A DNA stretch of 64,000 nucleotides from Microbispora amethystogenes (GCF_016863015.1 NZ_BOOB01000026.1:83675-147674); one strand, 5' to 3'; positions 1 to 9,555 are shown, numbered from the stretch's first letter. The notes: a model not told the origin generated them from the sequence alone. A program made the numbers and translations.

Positions 1-605
1 TGGGCGTGCTCGGCGGCGTGCTGGCGTCGGTCGTCGGCATGGTCGTGGGTTTCGTCGCGGGCTACCGCGGCGGGTGGGTCGACGAGCTGCTCACCATGGT
101 CACCAACATCGTGCTCGTGCTGCCCGCGCTGGTGGTGCTGCTGATCGTCAACGCATACCTCGGGGTGCGCAGCGTCGGCGTGCAGGCGCTGTTCATCGGG
201 CTGACCTCCTGGCCGTGGGCGGCGCGGGCGATCAGGGCGCAGACGTTCTCGCTGCGCTCGCGCGACTTCGTGGACCTGGCCCGGCTGAGCGGGGTGCGCA
301 CACCGAAGATCATCCTCCGGGAGATCGCGCCGAACATGAGCTCGTACCTGTTCCTGACGTTCATCCTGCTGTTCGGCAGCGCGATCCTGATCGCGGCCTC
401 GCTCGACTTCATCGGGCTCGGCCCGACCGACTCGGTCTCCCTCGGGCTGATGCTCAACAACGCGGCCCGGTGGAGCGCCCTCCAGCTCGGCATGTGGTGG
501 TGGTTCGTCCCGCCGGGGGCCGGCATCACGGCGATCGTCGGCGCGCTCTACGTCATGAACGTCGGGCTGGACGAGGTGTTCAACCCGAAGCTGAGGGAGA
601 TGTGA
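1..605 (+). CDS. Oligopeptide-type ABC transporter permease (DppC/OppC family), 5' truncated by window edge
   Basis: Inner-membrane permease of a peptide/oligosaccharide-type ABC importer. The frame is open from the first bases, so the true start lies outside the window. Several hydrophobic membrane segments are visible, and the cytoplasmic EAA-type loop reads SGVRTPKIILREIAPN, which docks on the ATPase. The stop is one base before the next gene's GTG, so it is co-transcribed with the two ATPases that follow. The family is usually annotated for di/oligopeptides, but the operon continues into beta-mannosidase, so the substrate is more likely a manno-oligosaccharide (inference). Confidence 0.9.
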   Translation, partial: GVLGGVLASVVGMVVGFVAGYRGGWVDELLTMVTNIVLVLPALVVLLIVNAYLGVRSVGVQALFIGLTSWPWAARAIRAQTFSLRSRDFVDLARLSGVRTPKIILREIAPNMSSYLFLTFILLFGSAILIAASLDFIGLGPTDSVSLGLMLNNAARWSALQLGMWWWFVPPGAGITAIVGALYVMNVGLDEVFNPKLREM

Positions 606-606
606 C

Positions 607-1551
607 GTGGCGCTGAAGGTCACCGACCTCCGGGTCTACTACCGGACGCTGCGCGGCGAGGTGAAGGCGCTCGACGGCGTCACGTTCTCCGTCGCGGACG
701 GCGAGATCATGGGCCTCGCCGGGGAGTCGGGCTCGGGCAAGTCCACGCTCGCCAAGAGCCTGATCCGGCTGGACGGGCGCATGCGCCACGCCGGCGGCAC
801 GGTCGAGCTGGACGGCAGGGAGCTGCCGATCGCCGACGACCGGGCGATGGACGAGTTCCGCTTCCGCGAGGTGTCGCTCATCCCGCAGTACTCGATGAGC
901 GCGCTCAACCCGACCAGGAAGATCGGGAAGATGGTCGGCGAGCTGCTGGCCGCGCGGGGCGTGCCCGACGGCACCGCCGAGCTGGAGCGCCGCCTGGAGC
1001 TGGTCGGCCTGTCGAAGGACGTGCTCGGACGCTACCCGATCGAGCTGTCCGGCGGCATGAAGCAGCGGGTGGTCATGGTGGTCTCCACGCTGCTGGACCC
1101 CTCGCTGCTGATCGCCGACGAGGTCACCTCGGCGCTCGACGTGTCGAGCCAGAAGGCCGTGGCCACGACGCTGCTCGGGTTCCGCGACCACGGGCTGGTG
1201 ACCAGCATGATGGTCGTCACCCACGACATCTCGCTCGTGTACCAGATCGCCGACACGATCCTCGTGATGTACGCCGGGCGGCTGGCCGAGAAGGCCCCGG
1301 CCGAGGTGCTCGTCACCGCGCCGAGGCATCCGTACACCAGGCAGCTCGTGGCGGCGCTGCCGGAGGTGGGGGTGCGCTACGAGGACCGGCGGCTGACCGG
1401 GATCCCCGGCAACCCGCCGTCCCTGCTGGACCCGCCCGGTGGATGCCGGTTCCGGGACCGCTGCCCGCTGGCGTTCGAGCAGTGCGCCGAGCAGCCGCCG
1501 TTCGCGGAGGTGGCCCCCGGCCACCTCGTCGCCTGCTGGAAGGCCGAGTGA
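607..1551 (+). CDS. ABC transporter ATP-binding protein, DppD/OppD family
   Basis: First ATPase of the importer, 314 residues, GTG start one base after the permease stop. Walker A is GESGSGKST at about residues 39-47, the ABC signature is LSGGMKQR near 146 and Walker B is LLIADE near 168. The C-terminal oligopeptide-transporter tail is present, with the Pro/Cys-rich segment GGCRFRDRCPLAFEQC that in this family can hold an Fe-S cluster. The next ATPase starts immediately after its stop. Family assignment is secure; the substrate is not. Confidence 0.92.
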   Translation: MALKVTDLRVYYRTLRGEVKALDGVTFSVADGEIMGLAGESGSGKSTLAKSLIRLDGRMRHAGGTVELDGRELPIADDRAMDEFRFREVSLIPQYSMSALNPTRKIGKMVGELLAARGVPDGTAELERRLELVGLSKDVLGRYPIELSGGMKQRVVMVVSTLLDPSLLIADEVTSALDVSSQKAVATTLLGFRDHGLVTSMMVVTHDISLVYQIADTILVMYAGRLAEKAPAEVLVTAPRHPYTRQLVAALPEVGVRYEDRRLTGIPGNPPSLLDPPGGCRFRDRCPLAFEQCAEQPPFAEVAPGHLVACWKAE

Positions 1552-2529
1552 ATGCTGAAACTCGATGGCGTCTCCAAGGTCTACCGCGTCGGCGCGTTCG
1601 GCGGACGCGCGCTGACGGCCGTCTCCGGCGTCGGCTTCGAGGTCGGGGAGGGGGAGGTGGTCTCCCTCATCGGCGAGAGCGGCAGCGGCAAGAGCACGAT
1701 CGGCCGGATGGTCCTGCGCCTCACCCGGGTCAGCGGCGGCACGATCACCCTGGACGGCAAGGACATCTCCTCGATCAGGGACCGCAAGGAGTACTACCGG
1801 CAGGTGCAGGGCGTCTTCCAGGACCCCTTCAGCTGCTTCAACCCGGTCTTCCGGGCCGACCGGGTCTTCGCCATGATCAAGGAGCAGTACTTCCCCGGGG
1901 CGGGCGCCCGCGAGTGGCGTAAGCGCGTGGAGGACGCGCTGGAGAGCGTGCGGCTCGACCCCGGCAACGTCCTCGGCAAGTATCCCCACCAGCTCAGCGG
2001 CGGCCAGCTCCAGCGCATGCTGATCGCCCGGGCCGTGCTGCTCGACATCCGGCTGCTGGTCGCCGACGAGATCATCAGCATGCTCGACGCGTCCACCCGG
2101 ATCGACGTGCTCAACCTGCTCGCCGACCTGCGGGCGCGCGGCCTCGGCATCCTGTTCGTCACGCACGACCTGTCGCTCGGCAACTACGTCAGCGACCGGA
2201 CCGTGGTGCTGCGGGACGGGAAGATCGCCGAGATGGGCCCGACCCCTCTCGTCTTCGGCGACCCGAGGCATCCGTACACGCGCTCGCTGCTGGCCGCGGT
2301 CCCGCGCCTGCACACCAAGTGGACGGACCTCCCAGCAGATGGCACGGCGGCGGATGCGGCGGAGGACCTGCCGTGCGCGTATCACGAGGCGGCGCAGGAG
2401 AGCCGGACCCGTCCCGGGCTGGCCGAGGTGGCGGACGGGCACTTCGTGGCCTGCTCCGGCGGGGGTAAGGCTGCGGGAGCCGCGCTCGCGAAGAAGACGC
2501 TCGCGAAGAACACCAAGGAGACAGCGTGA
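1552..2529 (+). CDS. ABC transporter ATP-binding protein, DppF/OppF family
   Basis: Second ATPase of the heterodimeric motor, 325 residues. It carries Walker A GESGSGKST, Q-loop FQDPFSCFNP, signature LSGGQLQR and Walker B LLVADE. The C-terminal tail keeps only one Cys near CAYHEAA and a second near FVACSGG, less complete than in its partner, and ends in a Lys/Ala-rich stretch. Its stop codon overlaps the beta-mannosidase start by four bases (GTGA), which implies translational coupling of transport and hydrolysis. Confidence 0.92.
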   Translation: MLKLDGVSKVYRVGAFGGRALTAVSGVGFEVGEGEVVSLIGESGSGKSTIGRMVLRLTRVSGGTITLDGKDISSIRDRKEYYRQVQGVFQDPFSCFNPVFRADRVFAMIKEQYFPGAGAREWRKRVEDALESVRLDPGNVLGKYPHQLSGGQLQRMLIARAVLLDIRLLVADEIISMLDASTRIDVLNLLADLRARGLGILFVTHDLSLGNYVSDRTVVLRDGKIAEMGPTPLVFGDPRHPYTRSLLAAVPRLHTKWTDLPADGTAADAAEDLPCAYHEAAQESRTRPGLAEVADGHFVACSGGGKAAGAALAKKTLAKNTKETA

Positions 2530-4958
2530 GCTCGTACCGTCCCCTGCACGACGGGTGGACCGTCACCGCCGTGTCGTCGACCGGGCAGCTCCGGCCGGTG
2601 GTCGCGGGGCTGCCCGCGTCCGTTCCCGGCTGCGTGCACACCGACCTCCTCGCCGCCGGGCTGATCGAGGATCCGTACCTGGACGACAACGAGGAGGGGC
2701 TCACCTGGATCGGCCGTACGGCGTGGGCCTACGAGACCACCTTCACCTGGGAGCCAGGAGGGGAGTCAGGGGGAGACGGCGCCGGCGACGACCGGGCCGA
2801 CCTGGTCTGCGCCGGGCTCGACACGGTCGCCACGCTCGTGCTCAACGGCGTCGAGATCGGCCGGACGGCCAACATGCACCGGTCGTACCGCTTCCCGGTG
2901 CGGCACCTGCTGCAGGCGGGCGACAACACGCTGCGGATCCTGTTCGACCCGCCGTACGGGTACGCGGAGGCGCAGAAGGCGGCCCTCGGCGACCGGCCCG
3001 GCGCGTACGACGAGCCGTACCAGTTCATCCGGAAGATGGCCTGCAACTTCGGCTGGGACTGGGGGCCGACGCTCGTCACCGCCGGGATCTGGCGGCCCAT
3101 CGGCATCGAGACCTGGAGCGCCGCCCGCCTGGCCGAGGTGCGTCCCCTGGTGTCCGGGGACGGGACCGTCGAGGTGCACGTGACGGTCGAGCGTGCCGCC
3201 GAGCGGCCGCTCACGCTAACGGCCGCGGCGGGAGGGGCCAGCGAGACCGTGACCGTCGCGGCCGGGGCGCGCCGGGCCGTCGTCACGCTGACCGTGCCGG
3301 ACCCCGACCTGTGGTGGCCGCGCGGGTACGGCGAGCAGCCGTTGTACGACCTCACCGTCCGCCTCGAAGACGGCGAACGGGACGGTGGACGGGAGCAGGA
3401 GTGGAGCGGCAGGATCGGGTTCCGCTCGGTCGAGCTGGACCGGACCGGCGACGCCTTCACGATCGTGGTCAACGGCCGGCCGGTCTTCATGAAGGGCTTC
3501 AACTGGATCCCCGACGACTGCTTCCCCAGCCGGATGACCCGTGAGCGCCTGGCCGAGCGGTTCGCCCAGGCGGCCGGAGCGGGCGCCAACTGCCTGCGGG
3601 TGTGGGGCGGCGGGATGTACGAGAGCGACGACTTCTACGACCTCGCCGACGAGATGGGCCTGCTGGTCTGGCAGGACTTCCCGTTCGCCTGCGCGGCCTA
3701 CCCCGAGGAGGGCCCGTTCGCGGCGGAGGTCGAGGCCGAGGCCCGCGAGAACGTCGCCCGTCTGACCCGCCATCCGAGCCTCGTGCTGTGGTGCGGCAAC
3801 AACGAGAACATCGAGGGCCACGCCGACTGGGGCTGGCAGGAGAAGCTGGAGGGCCGCGGCTGGGGTGGCGGTTTCTACTACGACCTGCTGCCACGGATCG
3901 TCGCGGAGCTCGACCCGGCCCGGCCGTACTGGCCGGGCAGCCCCTACTCCGGCTCGCCCGACCTGCCGCCGAACGACCCGTCCCGGGGCACCGTCCACAT
4001 CTGGACCGTCTGGAACTCCCACGACTACCGCCACTACGCGACCTACACGCCGAGGTTCGTGGCGGAGTTCGGCTTCCAGGGCCCGCCGACGTACGCCACG
4101 CTGCGCGCCGCGGTCTCCGACGACCCGCTGACGCCGTCGTCCCCGGGGGTCGTCCACCACCAGAAGGCCGTGGACGGCGACCTCAAGCTGCTGCGCGGCC
4201 TCGGCGATCACCTGCCCCGGCCGGACGGCTTCGACGACTGGCACTACTTCACCCAGCTCAACCAGGCCAGGGCGATGGCGTTCGGGATCGAGCGGTTCCG
4301 GGCGCTCGCGCCGTACTGCATGGGCACGATCGTCTGGCAGCTCAACGACTGCTGGCCGGTCACCTCCTGGGCCGCCGTGGACGGCGGCGGGCGGCGCAAG
4401 CCGTTGTGGCACGCGCTGCGCCGGGCCTTCGCCGCCCGGCTGCTCACCTTCCAGGGCGACGCGCTGGCGATGGTGAACGACACCGACGAGGCGTGGGCGG
4501 GCGAGCTCGCCGTCGAACGGCTCAGCCTGGCGGGCGAGATCCTGGCCAAGGAGCGCTTCGACGTGTCGGTCGCGGTGCGCGGCACGGCGTCCGCAGACCT
4601 GCCCGAGGCGGTGGCGCGGTCAGGGAACCCGGCGGGGGAGGTGCTGGTGGCGACCCTCGGCGACGCCCGCGCGCTGTGGTTCCCGCGCGAGGACCCGGCG
4701 ATGGACTATCCCCCGGCCGAGATGGACACGGTGGTCGAGGAGATTGAGGACGGCCAGCGGGTGACCGTGACCGCGCGGACGCTGGTGCGCGAGCTCGCGA
4801 TCTTCCCCGACCGGCTCGATCCCCGGGCGACGGTGGACGACCAGCTCGTCACGCTGCTGCCCGGCGAGACGGCGGTCTTCCACGTCAGCGGTGGCAGTCC
4901 CGACCCCGGCGCGCTGGTCCGACACCCGGTGCTCCGGTGTGTTAACGAATCCCGTTAG
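2526..4958 (+). CDS. Beta-mannosidase, glycoside hydrolase family 2
   Basis: Exo-acting hydrolase that removes beta-linked mannose from the non-reducing end of manno-oligosaccharides; no signal peptide, so cytoplasmic. At 810 residues it has the usual length. The N-terminal GH2 sugar-binding domain is followed by the Ig-like domain and a TIM barrel. The acid/base Glu is E427 in WCGNNENIEGH and the nucleophile is probably E514 in VAEFGFQGP, both typical of the beta-mannosidase branch of GH2. GTG start overlaps the upstream ATPase stop. It would hydrolyse sugars delivered by the preceding ABC importer, and mannose-6-phosphate isomerase follows. Confidence 0.9.
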   Translation: MSSYRPLHDGWTVTAVSSTGQLRPVVAGLPASVPGCVHTDLLAAGLIEDPYLDDNEEGLTWIGRTAWAYETTFTWEPGGESGGDGAGDDRADLVCAGLDTVATLVLNGVEIGRTANMHRSYRFPVRHLLQAGDNTLRILFDPPYGYAEAQKAALGDRPGAYDEPYQFIRKMACNFGWDWGPTLVTAGIWRPIGIETWSAARLAEVRPLVSGDGTVEVHVTVERAAERPLTLTAAAGGASETVTVAAGARRAVVTLTVPDPDLWWPRGYGEQPLYDLTVRLEDGERDGGREQEWSGRIGFRSVELDRTGDAFTIVVNGRPVFMKGFNWIPDDCFPSRMTRERLAERFAQAAGAGANCLRVWGGGMYESDDFYDLADEMGLLVWQDFPFACAAYPEEGPFAAEVEAEARENVARLTRHPSLVLWCGNNENIEGHADWGWQEKLEGRGWGGGFYYDLLPRIVAELDPARPYWPGSPYSGSPDLPPNDPSRGTVHIWTVWNSHDYRHYATYTPRFVAEFGFQGPPTYATLRAAVSDDPLTPSSPGVVHHQKAVDGDLKLLRGLGDHLPRPDGFDDWHYFTQLNQARAMAFGIERFRALAPYCMGTIVWQLNDCWPVTSWAAVDGGGRRKPLWHALRRAFAARLLTFQGDALAMVNDTDEAWAGELAVERLSLAGEILAKERFDVSVAVRGTASADLPEAVARSGNPAGEVLVATLGDARALWFPREDPAMDYPPAEMDTVVEEIEDGQRVTVTARTLVRELAIFPDRLDPRATVDDQLVTLLPGETAVFHVSGGSPDPGALVRHPVLRCVNESR

Positions 4959-5005
4959 TCTCGGACCGCGCTCGCTCTTCCCCCGCCGCATGCGAGAGGA
5001 CGCAC

Positions 5006-6133
5006 GTGGACCTGCTCACCAACCCCGTCAAGGACTACCCCTGGGGTTCCCGGACGGCCATCGCCGCCCTCACCGGCCGGACCGCCTCCGGACCCGAGGC
5101 CGAGCTGTGGCTCGGCGCCCACCCCGCCGCTCCCTCCCTGCTGACCAGGGACGGAGTCGAGACGACGCTCACCGACGTGATCGCCGCCGACCCGGCCGGC
5201 ACGCTCGGCGAGGCGGTCGCGGAGCGGTTCGGCGGGCGGCTGCCGTACCTGATGAAGCTGATCGCGGTGGAGCGGCCGCTGTCGCTGCAGGTGCATCCGG
5301 ACGCCGAGCAGGCCGCCGCGGGTCACGCGCGGGGCGACGCGAACTACACCGACCCGTGGCACAAGCCCGAGCTGGTCTGCGCGCTCACGCCGTTCACCGG
5401 GCTGGCCGGGTTCCGGCCCGCCGAGCAGTCGGCGATGCTGGTCGACCGCCTGCGGGTGGAGCCGCTGCGGCCGGTGGTGCAGGCGCTGGGCGACGGCGAC
5501 GTGCTCGGCGCGCTGCGGACGCTGCTGGAGTGGCCCGGATCCCGGCGGACGCTGGTCGAGTCGGTGGTGTGGGCGGCCTCGGCGGTCCACGCGCCCGACT
5601 ACGCGCTGGTGACGCGGCTGGCCCGGCGCTATCCGGAGGACCCGGCCGTGCTGGCGCCGCTGCTGATGCGGCGTCACACGCTGGCCCCCGGGGAGGCGTT
5701 GTTCCTCGGGGCCGGGGTGCCGCACTGCTATCTCGACGGCTTCGCCGTGGAGATCATGGCGTGCTCCGACAACGTGCTGCGGGCGGGTCTCACCGGCAAG
5801 CACATCGACGTGGAGGAGCTGCTGCGGATCACCGACCCGGTGGCGCAGCCCGTGGTGGTGGAGCCGGACGACGGCTCGTATGTGCCGCCGGTGCCGGAGT
5901 TCCTGCTCCGCAGGATCGCGCCCGGCGCGGCCGGGGTGCTCGTCGAGGCGGCGCCCAGGATCGTGCTGTGCGTCGAAGGCGTCGTGAACGTGGGGACGAG
6001 TGGAGGTGCTGGGGGTTCCGAGGTCAAGCTGCGTCCCGGGGAGTCCGTCTTCGTCCCCGCCTCCGAGGGACGGGCGCACATCGGCGGGGACGGCGTGGCC
6101 TTCTGCGCCGAGCCGCACATGTCTCTCACTTAG
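5006..6133 (+). CDS. manA: Mannose-6-phosphate isomerase, class I (cupin)
   Basis: Interconverts mannose-6-phosphate and fructose-6-phosphate, feeding mannose into glycolysis or supplying GDP-mannose synthesis. The 375-residue protein opens with NPVKDYPWGS, characteristic of type I PMI. Zinc ligands are visible in LSLQVHPDAEQ (Gln, His), WHKPELVCAL (Glu) and GVPHCYLDG (His). GTG start 47 bases after beta-mannosidase, so it may belong to the same transcript. Its place directly after a mannosidase supports a catabolic role. Confidence 0.93.
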   Translation: MDLLTNPVKDYPWGSRTAIAALTGRTASGPEAELWLGAHPAAPSLLTRDGVETTLTDVIAADPAGTLGEAVAERFGGRLPYLMKLIAVERPLSLQVHPDAEQAAAGHARGDANYTDPWHKPELVCALTPFTGLAGFRPAEQSAMLVDRLRVEPLRPVVQALGDGDVLGALRTLLEWPGSRRTLVESVVWAASAVHAPDYALVTRLARRYPEDPAVLAPLLMRRHTLAPGEALFLGAGVPHCYLDGFAVEIMACSDNVLRAGLTGKHIDVEELLRITDPVAQPVVVEPDDGSYVPPVPEFLLRRIAPGAAGVLVEAAPRIVLCVEGVVNVGTSGGAGGSEVKLRPGESVFVPASEGRAHIGGDGVAFCAEPHMSLT

Positions 6134-6221
6134 CGTGATGTTTGTCCTACGCGCCGTGAAGTGATCGCATCCGGCGGGTAGGAGCCCCTCATCGTCAAGC
6201 GCGGCCCGATGAGGGGGATCC

Positions 6222-7292
6222 ATGGGGCGCTTCAGGATTGCCGGCGTCGTCGCGGCGCTGGTGGGTGTGGCCGGGGCCTCCGCCACGCTCTCCGGCTGCG
6301 CGGCCGGCGGCGGCAAACACGCCACGCAGGCGGGCCAGGCCGGTCACCAGCGGAACAAGGTGGCCAACGAGGCGGCGTTGCGCAAGTCGGAGATGGCCGC
6401 CGCCGCCCAGGTGAAGGCCAACGAGCTGGGACAGATCCCGGTGATCATGTATCACCGGATCGTCCAGAACCCGCCGCCGGGCGACGACCGCAGCCCGAAG
6501 GACTTCCGGGACGAACTGGAGCGGCTGGCCGCCGAGGACTACGTGCCGATCACCGCGGCCGAGTACGTCACGGGCAAGATCGACATTCCGGCGGGCAAGC
6601 ACCCGGTGGTGCTGACCTTCGACGACTCCTCGCCCGCCCAGCTCACGCTCGACGGTATGGGCAATCCGACGCCGGACTGCGCGATCGGCATCCTCATGGA
6701 CGTCGCGAAGAAGCACCCGGGCTTCCGGCCGGTGGCGACCATGTATGTGATCAAGGACCTGTTCGGCAAGGCCCGCCAGGAGGAGCAGATCCAGGTCCTG
6801 CAGTGGCTCAAGGACCACAACTTCGACATCGGCAACCACACCCGCGATCACCTCAACCTGCTCGGCAAGCCGAAGGACGAGGTGGAGAAGCAGATCGTGG
6901 CGGGGCAGACGCTGATCACCTCGCTCATCAAGACGCCGCCGGTCACGCTCGCCCTGCCGTACGGCAACCAGCCGCACGAGAAGAAGTGGGCGCTGCAGGG
7001 GGCGTCGGGCGGGGTGCGCTACGACTACAAGGGCGTGTTCCTGGCCGGGTACACCCCCGCGCCGTCGCCGTTCACCAAGGACTTCGACCCCCTCAGCATC
7101 CCGCGGATCAGGTCGAAGGAGAACAAGGTCGGCGACTGCAAGAAGTTCTGCTCGATGGCCTGGCTCGACTGGCTGAAGGCCAACCCCACCGACCGGTACA
7201 CCTCGGACGGCAACGCGAAGACCGTGGCCTTCCCGAAGTTCAAGGCGGCGTTCGTGGCACCGGCGTTCAAGACCAGTGTGCTGCCGTACTGA
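6222..7292 (+). CDS. Lipoprotein polysaccharide deacetylase (NodB-type, CE4)
   Basis: Predicted cell-surface carbohydrate esterase that removes N-acetyl or O-acetyl groups from a polysaccharide. The 356-residue product has a lipoprotein signal ending in the lipobox LSGC near residue 25. The mature part has the PVIMYHRI strand, the TFDDS motif (catalytic and metal Asp, about 132-135) and an H-x3-H metal motif in NHTRDHLNL near 206. An ATG with a GGGGGATCC-type purine stretch before it supports this start. It sits downstream of manA but separated by 88 bases; the substrate could be cell wall or mannan-type glycan, which sequence cannot decide. Confidence 0.85.
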   Translation: MGRFRIAGVVAALVGVAGASATLSGCAAGGGKHATQAGQAGHQRNKVANEAALRKSEMAAAAQVKANELGQIPVIMYHRIVQNPPPGDDRSPKDFRDELERLAAEDYVPITAAEYVTGKIDIPAGKHPVVLTFDDSSPAQLTLDGMGNPTPDCAIGILMDVAKKHPGFRPVATMYVIKDLFGKARQEEQIQVLQWLKDHNFDIGNHTRDHLNLLGKPKDEVEKQIVAGQTLITSLIKTPPVTLALPYGNQPHEKKWALQGASGGVRYDYKGVFLAGYTPAPSPFTKDFDPLSIPRIRSKENKVGDCKKFCSMAWLDWLKANPTDRYTSDGNAKTVAFPKFKAAFVAPAFKTSVLPY

Positions 7293-7340
7293 GCGGGCTG
7301 AACGGGCTGTGCGGGCGGACGGCCGTGTCCCGGGGGCGGC

Positions 7341-7352
7341 TACCCTGCCACC
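7341..7352 (+). promoter_or_regulatory. Leaderless-type -10 element before CPBP gene
   Basis: TACCCT (7341-7346) fits the TANNNT -10 pattern and lies exactly six bases before the ATG at 7353, with no ribosome binding site between. This geometry places the transcript start on the start codon, as is common in actinomycetes. Confidence 0.5.
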
Positions 7353-8171
7353 ATGGAGGACGTTCCCGGACGGCCGGTCGCCGCCGTGTCCGATGAGCCA
7401 GACGAACCGGACGGCCTGCGGGGGCTCACCCCGCGGCTGATCGGCCCGGAGATCGTCGCGGTCTTCGCGGTCTCGCTCGGCGCCAGCGCGCTGCTGTCGC
7501 TCATCCGCCTGGTCGGCGCGCTGACCGCCCCGAAGGAACTGGGCGACCAGCACGCCGTGCTCGTCGGCTCGCTGGCCCCCGGCCGCCCGTGGCTGGACCT
7601 CACGCTGCACCTCGCGGGGATCGCGGTGAACGTGGCCCCGGTGGGGCTCGTCGCGTACCTGCTGGCGCGGTCGGGTGAGTCGATGCGGACGATCGGGGCC
7701 GACTGGCGGGAGCCGGGACGCGACACGCTGCGCGGCGCCGCGCTGGCGGCCGTGATCGGCGGCACCGGGCTGGTGTTCTACCTGTTCGCCTTCAGGTCCG
7801 GGATCAACCTCAACGTCGTGCCGGACAGCCTGCCGGACGCCTGGTGGCGGGTGCCCGTCCTGGTCGCGGAGGCCGCCCAGAACGGCGTGCTGGAGGAGGT
7901 GCTGGTCAGCGGATATCTGCTGCACCGGCTGCGGCAGCGCGGCTGGTCGCCGTGGCGGTCGGTGGGCGCGTCGGCCATCCTGCGCGGCTCCTACCACCTC
8001 TATCAGGGCTTCGGCGGCTTCGTCGGCAACATCGCGATGGGCGTGGTCTTCGGCCGGCTGTACCAGCGCTGGGGACGCACGATGCCGCTGATCGTCGCGC
8101 ACACGGTGATCGACGTGGTCGCCTTCGTGGGATACGGCCTGCTGCGCGGCCGCGTCTCGTGGCTTCCCTGA
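7353..8171 (+). CDS. CPBP-family intramembrane metalloprotease (Abi/CAAX-like)
   Basis: Polytopic membrane protein of 272 residues with about eight hydrophobic segments. CPBP proteases use a conserved EExxxR, a second motif ending in His and a third His-containing helix. Here the first motif reads NGVLEEVLVSGYLLHRL, keeping both Glu but with Ser where the Arg usually stands; the second is RGSYHLYQGFGGF and the third PLIVAHTVIDV. Many actinobacterial members share this variation, so activity is still possible. Function (self-immunity, prenyl-protein or signal processing) is unknown, and no bacteriocin or prenylation partner is adjacent. Confidence 0.8.
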   Translation: MEDVPGRPVAAVSDEPDEPDGLRGLTPRLIGPEIVAVFAVSLGASALLSLIRLVGALTAPKELGDQHAVLVGSLAPGRPWLDLTLHLAGIAVNVAPVGLVAYLLARSGESMRTIGADWREPGRDTLRGAALAAVIGGTGLVFYLFAFRSGINLNVVPDSLPDAWWRVPVLVAEAAQNGVLEEVLVSGYLLHRLRQRGWSPWRSVGASAILRGSYHLYQGFGGFVGNIAMGVVFGRLYQRWGRTMPLIVAHTVIDVVAFVGYGLLRGRVSWLP

Positions 8172-8795
8172 TCTGCTGCCCTGACCTGCTCTCCTGTCCG
8201 CTGCCTGATCGGGCGCTAATCGGGCGCTAATCGGGCCGAATGCGTTCTGTATGGCGCGCCTGATTGCTTTGGGTTCGATCCCGGTGCATCGTTGACGCGC
8301 CGCCGCACGTCTGGATCCCCCCGGGCAAACCGGCCTGTCCTGGCCGCATCTTCTTTCGGGGACATTCGGGGATTTCGCAGTGAGACGTTCAACGGCTGAC
8401 ATCACATATCCGACATATACGGCGGCGCGGTCATGTCGCGCTACGCGTCGGCCGGGCGGCCTGCCCCGGCCGCCCGGCCGCGCACGTCCCGTCCACCCGC
8501 CGCGGCGGCCCCGGTTCCGCGCCCACGCCGGTACGCCCGGCAGCGCAACCGGCAGGGTGCCCGACAGCGGGAGCGGCAGCCCAACCAGGCCCGCACCGGG
8601 CAGCGCCGGGTTTCCCGCCGCACGTCCTGCCCTTCGCCCCGCCGGCCACACAGCTGGCCGGCCTGCCGGGCGTCCGTGCCGGGAGACCCGGCGTACGGGA
8701 CCGCGACCCGCGCGGACGCCGGCGCGGCGGACCACGCGGGTCTTATTACCACCGGTGCCGCGGGCGCGGTCGGACCCGTTACTCAGGCAGCACCG
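8172..8795. other. 624-base intergenic stretch between convergent genes
   Basis: Long gap between two genes that end toward each other. It contains a tandem 11-base repeat (atcgggcgcta, two full copies and a partial, about 8208-8239) and a slightly AT-richer patch near 8390-8420 with repeated acatat motifs. Open frames here have no start/ribosome-site support and non-protein-like composition, so I call no gene. Confidence 0.5.
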
Positions 8796-9512
8796 TCAGG
8801 CAAGACAACGCAGTGCGCCGCGGATGCGGGAGTCGAGAAGGTGGTCGGCCGGCAGGCGGCCGACCGTCGCCTCCACGAACTCCTCGGGGCCGAGATCGGC
8901 GGTGAGGCCGTCCACCTGCACCTCGATCCGGCCGCAGACGGGGACGACCTGCGCCTTCGACCCGCGCTCCGCCAGCACGAAGAGGCCGACGGGGACCCGC
9001 CAGCCGAGGCGGTCCCCGGCCTCGTCCGGCGTCACCGGCGCCCCCACGTCGTCGGCGTGGGTGGCGTACTCCGAGTCGTAGTGGAAGGTCTGCAGGCCCA
9101 CCGGGTAGGGCCCGGCCGACGTGTGCAGGGTGCCGTCGCGGCCCAGGGCCCGCATCCGCCGGCGCGTCTCCGCGTTCTTCGTCCGCCACTCGTCGAGCAC
9201 CTGCTCCACCGGCAGCCCGCGGCGTCTGCGCACGCACCATTCGTTGAAACCGTCGAAGCCGCCGCGCACGCCCTCGTGTTCGAGCATCTCGAAGAACCCG
9301 TCGATGTCGTCGTCGAGACACGCGTGGTTGTACAGCTCCTCACCCGCCAGGTGGGCGAGCACGTCGCGGGTCGTCCAGCCCTCGCATCGGGACGGGTGGT
9401 TCCAGCCGTCGTCGTCGAGCGAGGAGAAGTAGCGGTCGAGCCGGGCGGCCTCGGTGTCGAAGATGTCGAAGGGGTCGAGCCCCGTCAGTTCGTCCCGTGC
9501 TGAGGTCGTCAT
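8796..9512 (-). CDS. Mycothiol-dependent maleylpyruvate isomerase-like / DinB-fold protein (TIGR03083-type)
   Basis: 238-residue four-helix-bundle protein of the actinobacterial DinB superfamily. The N-terminal metal-binding module contains CEGWTTRDVLAHLAG, with the first metal His in the AHLAG helix, and a second His occurs in YDSEYATHADDVG. The C-terminal part (from about residue 160) resembles the MDMPI C-terminal domain. Members use mycothiol as thiol cofactor for isomerisation, detoxification or thiol transfer. No aromatic-acid genes are adjacent, so the substrate is unknown; an unassigned thiol S-transferase role is equally likely. Confidence 0.75.
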   Translation of the reverse strand: MTTSARDELTGLDPFDIFDTEAARLDRYFSSLDDDGWNHPSRCEGWTTRDVLAHLAGEELYNHACLDDDIDGFFEMLEHEGVRGGFDGFNEWCVRRRRGLPVEQVLDEWRTKNAETRRRMRALGRDGTLHTSAGPYPVGLQTFHYDSEYATHADDVGAPVTPDEAGDRLGWRVPVGLFVLAERGSKAQVVPVCGRIEVQVDGLTADLGPEEFVEATVGRLPADHLLDSRIRGALRCLA

Positions 9513-9555
9513 GGGGGAGCCGTACCCGGCACCCGCCCGCCCTCACCTGCCCGCC

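Noticed and set aside
580..2442. Minus-strand open frame of 620 codons
   Set aside because: Antisense of the two ABC ATPase genes; no motif and repeated Asp/Val/Arg composition typical of shadows.
8265..8290. tRNA-like TpsiC arm (gggttcgatccc)
   Set aside because: The flanking bases cannot form the T stem, and no anticodon or acceptor stem can be drawn upstream.
8380..9081. Plus-strand open frame of 233 codons
   Set aside because: Half of it is antisense of the DinB-like gene and the rest has no start site or protein-like composition.
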